From: an uncultured Clostridia bacterium
GTDB taxonomy: Bacteria > Bacillota > Clostridia > UBA1381
Length of the DNA stretch: 14,257 bases
Assembly: GCA_959602045.1 (NCBI GenBank)
Contig: CAUGRT010000053.1
Location: 1 to 14,257 of the forward strand
Direction: 5' to 3'
A model generated the notes under the pieces. That model was not told the origin of the DNA. It saw only the letters and a program-made list of their open reading frames with translations, and made no database searches. This document shows, one piece after another, positions 1-6,895 of the stretch. Every line of letters begins with the position of its first letter. Position 1 is the first letter of the stretch. The position numbers and the translations under genes are program-made.

Positions 1-7
1 AGAAAGA

Positions 8-51
8 CTGATGTAGAAATCAGCCGCAAGAGGGGGCGGCGCACGCCCCCT
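8..51. other. Two hairpins at the left edge of the window
   Basis: CTGAT (8-12) pairs with ATCAG (19-23), and the GC-rich AGGGGGCG (31-38) pairs perfectly with CGCCCCCT (44-51) around a 5-nt loop. No T run follows on either strand, so a classical intrinsic terminator is not shown. The position, just before a new promoter, fits the 3' end of an upstream transcript, but that gene is outside the window. Confidence 0.4.
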
Positions 52-98
52 ACCCACTCAAAAAAATTGAACAATTTGTGAATTTTATCCCCCACCGC

Positions 99-127
99 TT
101 GACTTTTTGCAAAATCCCCTGTATAAT
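99..127 (+). promoter_or_regulatory. Promoter of the marR-ABC operon
   Basis: A -35 box TTGACT (99-104) and a perfect -10 box TATAAT (122-127) are separated by 17 nt, a near-consensus sigma-A promoter. Transcription should begin near 134, inside the palindrome described separately. The predicted leader before the marR start codon at 161 is only about 27 nt and holds the GAGGTGA ribosome binding site (150-156). Confidence 0.85.
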
Positions 128-148
128 TACGTAGCACGCTACAGAATT
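125..148. promoter_or_regulatory. Palindromic operator, likely MarR autorepressor site
   Basis: An inverted repeat consists of GTAGC/GCTAC around a 2-nt centre (131-142), flanked symmetrically by AATT (125-128) and AATT (145-148) with two mismatched positions between. It overlaps the end of the -10 box and the predicted start site, where bound repressor would block RNA polymerase. Its size fits a MarR dimer site. Binding by the adjacent regulator is inferred from position and symmetry. Confidence 0.6.
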
Positions 149-160
149 TGAGGTGATACA

Positions 161-604
161 ATGGACGAAAACAAAAGTGTAGGATTTTATATGAAGAAAA
201 TCAACGATTACATTATGATGGACGCCAACGAACATCTGAAATCGCAGGATTTGACCTATTCCCAGATGCATATTTTAATATACATCGCAAAATCTCCGGA
301 ACAGACAGTACCGCAAAAAGAAATTGAACATTTTTTTCAGCTCAGACACCCTACGGTGGTCGGCTTGCTGAAACGTATGGAAAAGAAAGGGCTGCTCTCT
401 GTTACCTGCAACCCCACTGATCGGCGCAGCAATTGCATATCCCTGCTGCCGAAAGCGGAAAGCATTCTGAAAAACGCGCAGGAGGGACGGCAAAGAGTCG
501 ATTGGCTGCTTACAAAAGATCTGAACGATACACAAAAGACAGAATTAAAACAACTGTTAGAAATCATTTATCGGGGTATGTATAACCCCGAATCGGAAAA
601 ATAG
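161..604 (+). CDS. MarR-family transcriptional regulator
   Basis: A 147-residue protein, the usual MarR length. It should act as a homodimeric winged-helix DNA-binding protein. The recognition part is QKEIEHFFQLRHPTVVGLLK (about residues 52-71), followed by the wing, where NPTDRRSN (about 84-91) is the typical DxR-containing hairpin. Helices at both ends would form the dimer interface. The ATG at 161 has GAGGTGA four bases upstream. The gene is the first of three, 10 nt before an ABC exporter pair, the standard arrangement in which a MarR repressor responds to a toxic ligand and releases its own efflux operon. A palindrome covers its promoter, which suggests autoregulation. The ligand cannot be read from the sequence. 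Confidence 0.93.
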   Translation: MDENKSVGFYMKKINDYIMMDANEHLKSQDLTYSQMHILIYIAKSPEQTVPQKEIEHFFQLRHPTVVGLLKRMEKKGLLSVTCNPTDRRSNCISLLPKAESILKNAQEGRQRVDWLLTKDLNDTQKTELKQLLEIIYRGMYNPESEK

Positions 605-614
605 GAGGGATTTC

Positions 615-2348
615 ATGATTCATACATTAAAGAAAAGCATCCGCGAATATAAACGCGACTCCATCCTGACTCCTGTCTTTGTCACCATGGAGGTTATGAT
701 GGAGGTTGTCATTCCTATGATGATGGCGCTGCTGATTGATAAGGGAATTGACGCACAAAACATGAGCTATATTGCCAAAATGGGAATAACGCTTGCATTG
801 GCATGCGTAATATCACTTTTTTTAGGCGCGTTATCCGGGAAATTTGCCGCAAAAGCATCTGCCGGATTTGCCAAAAATCTCCGCAAGGATATGTATTATA
901 ACGTACAAAATTTTTCATTTTCCAATATTGATAAATTTTCAACGTCCAGTATTGTAACGCGTCTGACAACCGATGTCACCAATGTTCAGAACGCTTATCA
1001 AATTCTGATTCGGGTAGCGGTGCGCTGTCCGCTGATGTTGATTTTTTCATTGATTATGGCATTTGCAATCAGCCCGACGCTTTCCTGTATTTATCTCGGT
1101 GCAATTCCACTTTTGGGAATCGGGTTATACTTCATCATGACAAAAGCACACCCCATCTTTGAACGGGTCTTTAAAATCTACGATACGCTCAATCGCGTTG
1201 TACAGGAAAATCTTCGCGGAATCCGCGTGGTAAAATCCTATGTCCGCGAGGATTATGAAGAAAAGAAGTTCAAGGATGTGTCGGCTGATATTTACCACGA
1301 CTTTGTTAAAGCCGAAAAGCTGTTAGCGTTCAACGCACCTCTGATGCAGTTTGCCGCTTACGGATGTATGCTGCTGATTTCGTGGTTTGGCGCAAGATTG
1401 ATTGTCAACTCCAGCATGACGACCGGCGAGCTTACCAGCTTAATCAGTTATACCATGCAAATTCTAATCAGCCTGATGATGCTTTCTATGGTCTTTGTTA
1501 TGATTACCATGGCGCGTGCTTCGGCGGAAAGAATTACGGAAATTCTAACTGAACAGAGCAATTTAACTAATCCGGAAAATCCGATTGAAACCATTCCGGA
1601 CGGCAGTATCTGTTTCGATAATGTCAGCTTTGGATACTCGAAAAATAAAATGTGCTTAAAAAATATTAATCTAAAAATTCGTTCCGGTCAAACCATCGGC
1701 ATTATCGGCGGAACGGGCAGCTCCAAATCCAGTCTGGTACAGCTGATTCCCCGTCTGTATGACGTGGCTCAGGGAACGGTTTTTGTCGGCGGTCATGATG
1801 TGCGTGAATACGATATTGAAGCCCTTCGTGAAGCGGTTGCGATGGTGCTGCAAAAAAATGTGCTGTTCTCCGGAACGATCAAGGAAAACCTCCGTTGGGG
1901 AAACGAAAATGCTACGGATGAGGAATTAATTCACGCATGTAAATTGGCGCAAGCCGATGAATTTATCCGCACGTTCCCCGAACAGTACGATACTTATATC
2001 GAGCAGGGCGGCGCGAACGTTTCGGGCGGTCAGCGTCAGCGGCTTTGTATTGCCAGAGCCTTATTGAAAAAGCCTAAAATTCTGATTCTCGACGACAGCA
2101 CCAGTGCCGTTGACACCAAAACCGATGCTTGTATCCGCCGCTCATTCCGCGAAGAAATTCCGGATACCACCAAAATCATTATCGCACAGAGGGTATCTTC
2201 CGTGGAGGATGCGGATCAGATTATCGTGATGGATAACGGTACCATCAGCGGTATCGGAACACACGATGAACTCATCGCCAATAACGAAATCTATCGGGAA
2301 GTCTATCAATCGCAAGTAAAGGGGGCAGGTGATGAACATGCAGAATAA
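615..2348 (+). CDS. ABC exporter half-transporter, degenerate-site subunit
   Basis: A 577-residue fused transmembrane plus ATPase subunit of the multidrug/lipid exporter type (BmrC/LmrC/TM287-like). Six membrane helices lie in residues 1-300; the nucleotide-binding domain fills the rest. Walker A is GGTGSSKS (365-372) and the signature VSGGQ (469-473) is intact. Walker B ends in Asp493-Asp494, so the catalytic Glu is Asp, and the switch His is Gln525 (IAQR). These replacements make its own ATP site non-canonical, as in heterodimeric exporters; the intact signature would complete the active site of the partner. AGGAGGG (603-609) overlaps the marR stop and sets the ATG at 615. The next gene overlaps its 3' end, which supports obligate co-assembly. 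The exported substrate is unknown; a drug or antimicrobial is the usual case beside MarR. Confidence 0.93.
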   Translation: MIHTLKKSIREYKRDSILTPVFVTMEVMMEVVIPMMMALLIDKGIDAQNMSYIAKMGITLALACVISLFLGALSGKFAAKASAGFAKNLRKDMYYNVQNFSFSNIDKFSTSSIVTRLTTDVTNVQNAYQILIRVAVRCPLMLIFSLIMAFAISPTLSCIYLGAIPLLGIGLYFIMTKAHPIFERVFKIYDTLNRVVQENLRGIRVVKSYVREDYEEKKFKDVSADIYHDFVKAEKLLAFNAPLMQFAAYGCMLLISWFGARLIVNSSMTTGELTSLISYTMQILISLMMLSMVFVMITMARASAERITEILTEQSNLTNPENPIETIPDGSICFDNVSFGYSKNKMCLKNINLKIRSGQTIGIIGGTGSSKSSLVQLIPRLYDVAQGTVFVGGHDVREYDIEALREAVAMVLQKNVLFSGTIKENLRWGNENATDEELIHACKLAQADEFIRTFPEQYDTYIEQGGANVSGGQRQRLCIARALLKKPKILILDDSTSAVDTKTDACIRRSFREEIPDTTKIIIAQRVSSVEDADQIIVMDNGTISGIGTHDELIANNEIYREVYQSQVKGAGDEHAE

Positions 2349-4215
2349 GAAAAAAGCTAAAAACAACGGTCAGGTCATTCGCCGATTGCTTTCCTATATT
2401 TCCGGAAAATACAGAGTGCAATTCTTTGTCGTGATGCTTTGTATTCTACTTAGCGCATTTGTGAATGTTGCCGGCTCACTGTTTATCGGAACGGTCATTG
2501 ATGACTATATCTCCCCACTTTTGCTGGAATCCAATCCGGTATTCACCGGACTATTGAAAGCCATTATCATGATGGGACTGCTTTATCTGTCCGGAATTTT
2601 GGCAACGTTGGCTTATAACCGCATGATGGCGTCCATCTCACAGGGCGTTCTGAAAAAAATTCGTGACGAAATGTTTACGCACATGCAGCAGCTGCCGATT
2701 CGGTATTTTGATACCCACACCAACGGCGATATTATGAGCTGTTACACCAACGATACCGATACGCTGCGCCAAATGATGTCGCAAAGCGTACCGCAAATGT
2801 TCTCCTGCGCGATTACGATTGTTGCCGTAATCTGTGCGATGCTGATTTCCAGCGTATGGCTGACGCTGTTCGCTCTGCTGTTTGTTTGTCTGATGATGTT
2901 TGTCACGCAAAAAATTGCAGGTGCCAGCGGAAGATTCTTTATCAAGCAGCAAAAATCTATCGGCGATGTGAACGGTTACATCGAGGAAATGATTAACGGG
3001 CAGAAAGTTGTAAAGGTATTTTGCCACGAAGAAGACGCCAAGCGCGATTTTGATAAACTAAATGACGAGCTGTGCAAAAACGCTACCGAAGCCAATAAAT
3101 ATGCCAATATTCTGATGCCCGTCATGGGAAACCTCGGAAATCTTTTATATGTTCTGATCGCGGTATTCGGCGGAGCGCTTGCGCTGAGCGGTGTCGGCGG
3201 TCTGACGATCGGTATTATCGCGTCCTTTTTACAGCTTTCCAAATCACTGACGCAGCCGTTAAGCCAGATTTCGCAGCAACTGAACTCAATCGTTATGGCA
3301 CTTGCCGGTGCGGAAAGAATTTTTGCACTGATCGACGAAGAACCGGAGCAGGATAACGGTTATGTGACGTTGGTGAATGCAAAATACGATAAAAATGATC
3401 AGCTTGTGGAATGTGCCGAACGCACGAATCTCTGGGCATGGCGGCATCCGCATGAGGATGGCAGCGTAACCTATACGAAGCTTACCGGAGATGTTCGGTT
3501 TTTCGATGTGGATTTCGGATATACTCCCGAAAAAATCGTTCTGCATAATGTCAGCCTATATGCACACCCCGGTGAAAAGGTTGCCTTTGTTGGCGCGACC
3601 GGTGCCGGAAAAACCACAATTACCAACTTGATTAACCGTTTTTATGATATTGCAGATGGAAAAATCCGCTATGACGGAATCAATATTAACAAAATCAAAA
3701 AGTCCGATTTGCGGCGTTCCCTCGGAATTGTCTTGCAGGACACCAACTTATTTACCGGAACGATTATGGAAAATATCCGTTACGGAAACCTCAATGCAAC
3801 CGATGAGGAGGTTCGCGCAGCGGCAAGCTTAGCCAACGCTGATGAATTTATCAACATGCTCCCGGATGGCTATGACACGGTGATTTCCGGGGATGGCGGC
3901 AGCCTTTCACAGGGGCAGTGTCAGCTCCTTGCAATCGCTCGTGCAGCCGTTGCCGATCCGCCCGTTATGATTTTGGATGAGGCAACCTCCAGTATTGATA
4001 CGCGTACCGAATCCATCGTGCAGCGCGGTATGGACGCACTCATGACCGGGCGTACGGTCTTTGTCATTGCACACCGATTATCTACCGTTCGAAATTCAGA
4101 CGTAATCATGGTTCTGGATTCCGGAAGAATTATCGAGCGCGGCAATCATGAGCAGCTGATTGCACAGAAAGGAAAATATTATCAGCTTTATACCGGCGCT
4201 TTTGAACTGGAATAA
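2332..4215 (+). CDS. ABC exporter half-transporter, catalytic subunit
   Basis: Partner of the preceding half-transporter, 627 residues from ATG 2332, with six membrane helices followed by an ATPase domain. Walker A is GATGAGKT (421-428), Walker B Asp549 with catalytic Glu550, and the switch His581 is present, so this subunit supplies the hydrolytic residues. Its signature is LSQGQ (525-529), not LSGGQ, which fits its contributing the signature to the degenerate site. Between the last membrane helix and the ATPase core lies an extra hydrophilic stretch (about 339-390, including NLWAWRHPHEDGSVTY) that accounts for its larger size. Possible starts are GTG 2329, ATG 2332 and ATG 2338; AAGGGGG (2319-2325) favours 2332. 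It overlaps the upstream gene by 17 bp, implying translational coupling. Confidence 0.93.
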   Translation: MNMQNKKKAKNNGQVIRRLLSYISGKYRVQFFVVMLCILLSAFVNVAGSLFIGTVIDDYISPLLLESNPVFTGLLKAIIMMGLLYLSGILATLAYNRMMASISQGVLKKIRDEMFTHMQQLPIRYFDTHTNGDIMSCYTNDTDTLRQMMSQSVPQMFSCAITIVAVICAMLISSVWLTLFALLFVCLMMFVTQKIAGASGRFFIKQQKSIGDVNGYIEEMINGQKVVKVFCHEEDAKRDFDKLNDELCKNATEANKYANILMPVMGNLGNLLYVLIAVFGGALALSGVGGLTIGIIASFLQLSKSLTQPLSQISQQLNSIVMALAGAERIFALIDEEPEQDNGYVTLVNAKYDKNDQLVECAERTNLWAWRHPHEDGSVTYTKLTGDVRFFDVDFGYTPEKIVLHNVSLYAHPGEKVAFVGATGAGKTTITNLINRFYDIADGKIRYDGININKIKKSDLRRSLGIVLQDTNLFTGTIMENIRYGNLNATDEEVRAAASLANADEFINMLPDGYDTVISGDGGSLSQGQCQLLAIARAAVADPPVMILDEATSSIDTRTESIVQRGMDALMTGRTVFVIAHRLSTVRNSDVIMVLDSGRIIERGNHEQLIAQKGKYYQLYTGAFELE

Positions 4216-4225
4216 TCAACGAACA

Positions 4226-4291
4226 GAAGCTGTAAAAACAAATACGATTTGCAAGTTTGCGGATTCAACGTTTTTTACAGCTTCTTTTTTT
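4226..4291 (+). terminator. Intrinsic terminator of the marR-ABC operon
   Basis: GAAGCTGTAAAAA (4226-4238) is perfectly complementary to 4272-4284, and the stem runs straight into a T-rich tract (4283-4291). The 33-nt loop contains two smaller hairpins (CAAAT/ATTTG at 4239-4251 and GCAA/TTGC at 4251-4260). It lies 10 nt after the exporter stop codon and isolates the ATP synthase operon from it. Confidence 0.85.
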
Positions 4292-4361
4292 ATGCCAAAA
4301 TGAATAATTCGGCAATTTCATGACAAAATACTAATAAAACGTTTTAAAGGAAGACTGAAGA
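4292..4361 (+). promoter_or_regulatory. Presumed promoter region of the atp operon, no clear consensus
   Basis: Because a terminator lies just upstream, the ATP synthase promoter should fall in these 70 bp. The stretch is AT-rich, but no strong hexamer pair is visible. The best I can offer is TTCGGC (4308-4313) with TAATAA (4332-4337) at 18 nt, which is weak at -35. AAAGGAAG (4346-4353) is the ribosome binding site of atpI. The assignment rests on position more than on sequence. Confidence 0.3.
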
Positions 4362-4748
4362 TTGAAAAACGATATTCTACAAGTTGCAGTCGGAACGGTG
4401 CTGCTCGGAATCCTAATGGATATTCTCTTTGCGCTCTTTGGGAAATTCGGAACCTCCGTTTTCCTGGGGACACTTCTGGGATGTGGTTTTACCCTGCTCA
4501 ATTTTATTTTATTGGCGATTTCCGTATCCGGAGCTGTCGAAAAACAATCCGGTAAAGCAGCCGGAAATTTCATGCGGATCAGCTATCTGCTGCGGCTCTT
4601 GCTGACAGCCGCCATGGTAATCTTCGCAATCAAAGTGCCCTATATCAATTACCTTGCCGCAGTGATTCCGCTAACCTTTCCGCAAATCACCATTCTGATA
4701 CGCAAAGGTTTTCTCGCAAAAAAATCAAGATCAACGGAAGAATCGTAA
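4362..4748 (+). CDS. atpI: ATP synthase subunit I (AtpI-like) membrane protein
   Basis: A 128-residue, very hydrophobic protein with four predicted membrane helices (about 6-27, 32-54, 71-90, 95-112) and a basic C-terminal tail. Its size, topology and place immediately before subunit a match the ATP synthase I family, reported to help c-ring assembly and linked to cation handling in some species. Sequence conservation in this family is low, so the call depends largely on context. The start is TTG at 4362, eight bases after AAAGGAAG (4346-4353); no ATG is suitably placed. It is the first gene of the atp operon and ends 22 nt before the TTG start of atpB. Confidence 0.8.
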   Translation: MKNDILQVAVGTVLLGILMDILFALFGKFGTSVFLGTLLGCGFTLLNFILLAISVSGAVEKQSGKAAGNFMRISYLLRLLLTAAMVIFAIKVPYINYLAAVIPLTFPQITILIRKGFLAKKSRSTEES

Positions 4749-4770
4749 ACCCTGAAAAGAGGTGTTGTTT

Positions 4771-5496
4771 TTGGAAGGCCCACGGATTTTATTTACTGTC
4801 CCCTACTTAAATATTCCGATTACGGAAACCATCACCGATACATGGCTGGTGATGATATTGATTACGGTTGTTTGCCGATATCTGACAGCAGGAATGAAAA
4901 CCGTTCCGACCGCTCGCCGTCAGTTGATTGCCGAAAAACTCGTTTGTATGCTGCACAAGCTGATTGATGATACAATGGGAGAGCATTACCGTCCCTTTGC
5001 GCCGTTTATCGGAGGACTTTTTGCCGCGTCAATGGTCGGCAGCCTTTCGGGTCTGGTCGGTCTGCGCCCGCTTACCGCAGATTTAAGCACCACACTCAGC
5101 TGGTCACTTCTCGCATTTATCCTGGTTCAATCCAATAACATCCGCCTAAACGGTATCAGAGGATGGCTGAAATCCTTTACCGATCCGTTCATTCTGATGA
5201 CGCCGCTGAATATTATTTCCGAAGTTGCAAACCCTATTTCCATGTCGTTTCGACACTTCGGAAATATCGCCGCCGGGATGGTCATTACCAGTCTGCTATA
5301 TTCGGCATTAGCGGCATTGAGCCAATGGGTTCTCGCCTGGATTCCCAATGAATGGATCGCATCAATCCCTATTTTTCAGCTGGGACTGCCGGCAGTGTTG
5401 TCCATCTATTTTGACGTGTTTACAAGTTTTCTGCAAGCATATATTATCTGTATGCTGACAATGGTCTTTGTATCGGGTGTTGACCCGAGAAAATAA
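4771..5496 (+). CDS. atpB: F1Fo ATP synthase subunit a
   Basis: The stator channel protein of the Fo sector, which carries the coupling ion to and from the c ring. About five membrane helices are visible. The essential Arg is Arg161 in SFRHFGN, matching the SLRLFGN motif of the family, and GLRPLTADLSTTLSW (about 93-107) is the usual conserved segment before a central helix. I place the start at TTG 4771: the Shine-Dalgarno-like AGAGGTG (4758-4764) would itself contain the GTG at 4762, which would be unusable, whereas 4771 is six bases downstream. That gives 241 residues; from GTG 4762 it would be 244. It follows atpI closely and precedes atpE by 22 nt. Confidence 0.93.
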   Translation: MEGPRILFTVPYLNIPITETITDTWLVMILITVVCRYLTAGMKTVPTARRQLIAEKLVCMLHKLIDDTMGEHYRPFAPFIGGLFAASMVGSLSGLVGLRPLTADLSTTLSWSLLAFILVQSNNIRLNGIRGWLKSFTDPFILMTPLNIISEVANPISMSFRHFGNIAAGMVITSLLYSALAALSQWVLAWIPNEWIASIPIFQLGLPAVLSIYFDVFTSFLQAYIICMLTMVFVSGVDPRK

Positions 5497-5518
5497 AAAT
5501 TTCAGGAGGAATATGATT

Positions 5519-5773
5519 ATGGAAAAAGCAATTGTACTTGCTGCATCGGCAATCGGTGCAGGACTTGCCATGATTGCCGGCGTCGGTCCCGGAATTGGTC
5601 AGGGATTCGCTGCCGGTAAAGCTGCCGAGGCCGTGGGACGTCAACCGGAGGCGAGAAGCGACATCACCTCAACTATGCTTTTCGGCTGCGCTGTTGCGGA
5701 ATCCACCGGTATTTACGGATTGGTTGTAGCCTTGATTTTGCTGTTTGCCAATCCGTTAATCGGCATGCTGTAA
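5519..5773 (+). CDS. atpE: F1Fo ATP synthase subunit c, Na+-binding type
   Basis: An 84-residue two-helix hairpin that oligomerises into the rotor ring. The first helix carries the glycine-rich packing motif (G13, G15, G21, G23, G25, G27, G29), the polar loop is GRQPEA (40-45), and the ion carboxylate is Glu61 in the second helix. The full Na+ ligand set known from Ilyobacter tartaricus is present at the same spacing: Gln28, Val59, Glu61, Ser62, Thr63 and Tyr66. Na+ specificity is therefore predicted, not only H+ coupling. AGGAGG (5504-5509) is nine bases before ATG 5519 and only three before ATG 5513, so 5519 is preferred. A hairpin follows the gene, which may raise c expression over the downstream genes. 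Confidence 0.95.
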   Translation: MEKAIVLAASAIGAGLAMIAGVGPGIGQGFAAGKAAEAVGRQPEARSDITSTMLFGCAVAESTGIYGLVVALILLFANPLIGML

Positions 5774-5795
5774 TATGCGTTTTATATCACCGCAA

Positions 5796-5818
5796 GGGAC
5801 ACTAAATTTTATTGTCCC
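5796..5818 (+). other. Intercistronic hairpin between atpE and atpF
   Basis: GGGACA (5796-5801) pairs with TGTCCC (5813-5818), and inner TAAA/TTTA can extend the stem past one mismatch. It lies 22 nt after the c-subunit stop and 29 nt before the b-subunit start. Only a weak AT-rich stretch follows, so it looks more like an mRNA stabiliser or partial attenuator than a full terminator. A role in c:b stoichiometry is inference. Confidence 0.5.
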
Positions 5819-5847
5819 CATTATTTATAGAAAGGTGTGTGATTTCT

Positions 5848-6342
5848 ATGCCGTTTGTCGGTATTGATACCTGGACAATCATTATGCAATGGGGAAATTT
5901 ATTCATTCTTATTTTTTTGATGAAAAAATTCCTTTTTCGTCCGGTTGCAAAAATTCTTGAAGACCGCGAACGCGAAATCAAAGATCAATATAACGCAGCT
6001 GCTTCTGCCCAAAACGAAGCCGACACCTTAAAATCCGAATACACAAAGCGTCTGAATAACGCTCAGACCGAGGCGGAAGAAATGGTTAAAAAAGCCGTAA
6101 AATCCACGAAACTCCACTCCGAATCCATCTTAAACGATGCGCAGGCAAAAGCTGAAATTCTGCTTGTTCGCGCTGACGAAAAAATCCAAGCGGAGCGTAA
6201 AAGTGTATTGAACCAAGCAAAAAACGAAATTTCCGATATGGCGGTATCAATCGCCGGAAAAATCATTGAAAAGGATTTATCTGCCGCCGATCACACGGCA
6301 ATGATTGAAAAGTTCATTACAGAATTGGGTGAAATTTCATGA
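5848..6342 (+). CDS. atpF: F1Fo ATP synthase subunit b
   Basis: The peripheral-stalk subunit, 164 residues, acting as a dimer that links subunit a to delta and F1. It has a short N-terminus, a single membrane helix (about residues 8-30, rich in Ile, Leu and Phe), the typical junction KKFLFRPVAKILEDREREI (31-49), then a long charged, Ala- and Lys-rich coiled coil to the end. The frame stays open upstream, but ATG 5848 is chosen because AAAGGTG (5831-5837) is ten bases before it and the protein then begins at the usual point. Its TGA overlaps the ATG of atpH (ATGA), a sign of translational coupling. Confidence 0.93.
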   Translation: MPFVGIDTWTIIMQWGNLFILIFLMKKFLFRPVAKILEDREREIKDQYNAAASAQNEADTLKSEYTKRLNNAQTEAEEMVKKAVKSTKLHSESILNDAQAKAEILLVRADEKIQAERKSVLNQAKNEISDMAVSIAGKIIEKDLSAADHTAMIEKFITELGEIS

Positions 6343-6872
6343 TGGGAATTGTTTTTGCGCAAGCGTTATATGCGCTCGCCGAAGAGGAGCATTGTACCGA
6401 CCAAATGAATCATCAAATTCAGCTTTTGGGGACACTAATTTTGCAAAATTCCCGGTTCAGTACAATTCTCGACTGTCCTGCTCTTGCACAGAGCGAAAAA
6501 GATGCCTTATTAAACCGCTGCTTTCAATCCGATTTGCATCCGTATTTACTTAACGGAATCAAATGCATGAGCCGGAGAAAAGCGGCGCATGAGATTCCCA
6601 AGATGGCTGAAGAATTTATGCGTTTATACCGCAGAGCGCACCAAATAGAATCGGTATTGGTGATTACCGCAGTTCCGATCAGTGAAACGCTGCAAAAAAA
6701 GCTTCAGCAAAAATTAGAAACCATCTCAAAAAAATCAATTGAGCTGAGCATGAAAGTAGACCCTTCCATCCTCGGCGGCATTTGTATTCAGATGGAGAAT
6801 ACTCAAATTGACAACACGCTTAAAACACGCCTTTCGGCAATCGAAAAACAAATCAAATCAGCGGTTTTATAA
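6339..6872 (+). CDS. atpH: F1Fo ATP synthase subunit delta
   Basis: A 177-residue OSCP/delta subunit, which caps the F1 alpha3beta3 head and joins it to the b stalk. The N-terminal helical domain begins FAQALYALAEEE, matching the family's YAxALxxLAxE opening. The C-terminal domain ends in VDPSILGGICIQMENTQIDN (about 143-162), corresponding to the conserved VDPxLIGGxxxxxGxxxxD segment. Length is typical. Starts at 6339 and 6342 are both possible (ATGATG), with GGGTGA (6327-6332) upstream; 6339 overlaps the atpF stop. It is the fifth gene of the operon, 23 nt before the atpA start. Confidence 0.92.
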   Translation: MMGIVFAQALYALAEEEHCTDQMNHQIQLLGTLILQNSRFSTILDCPALAQSEKDALLNRCFQSDLHPYLLNGIKCMSRRKAAHEIPKMAEEFMRLYRRAHQIESVLVITAVPISETLQKKLQQKLETISKKSIELSMKVDPSILGGICIQMENTQIDNTLKTRLSAIEKQIKSAVL

Positions 6873-6895
6873 CAGCGGCAAAATGGAGGATGCAT

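Noticed and set aside
2638..3027. Open frame of 129 codons on the minus strand inside the second exporter gene
   Set aside because: It lies wholly antisense to a well-supported gene, has no ribosome binding site and its translation is an unstructured mix of His, Asn and Gln, as expected for a shadow frame.
4239..4260. Small tandem hairpins in the loop of the 4226-4291 terminator as a tRNA-like or riboswitch fold
   Set aside because: Stems are only 4-5 bp, with no conserved riboswitch or tRNA bases, and the outer stem with its T tract already explains the site.
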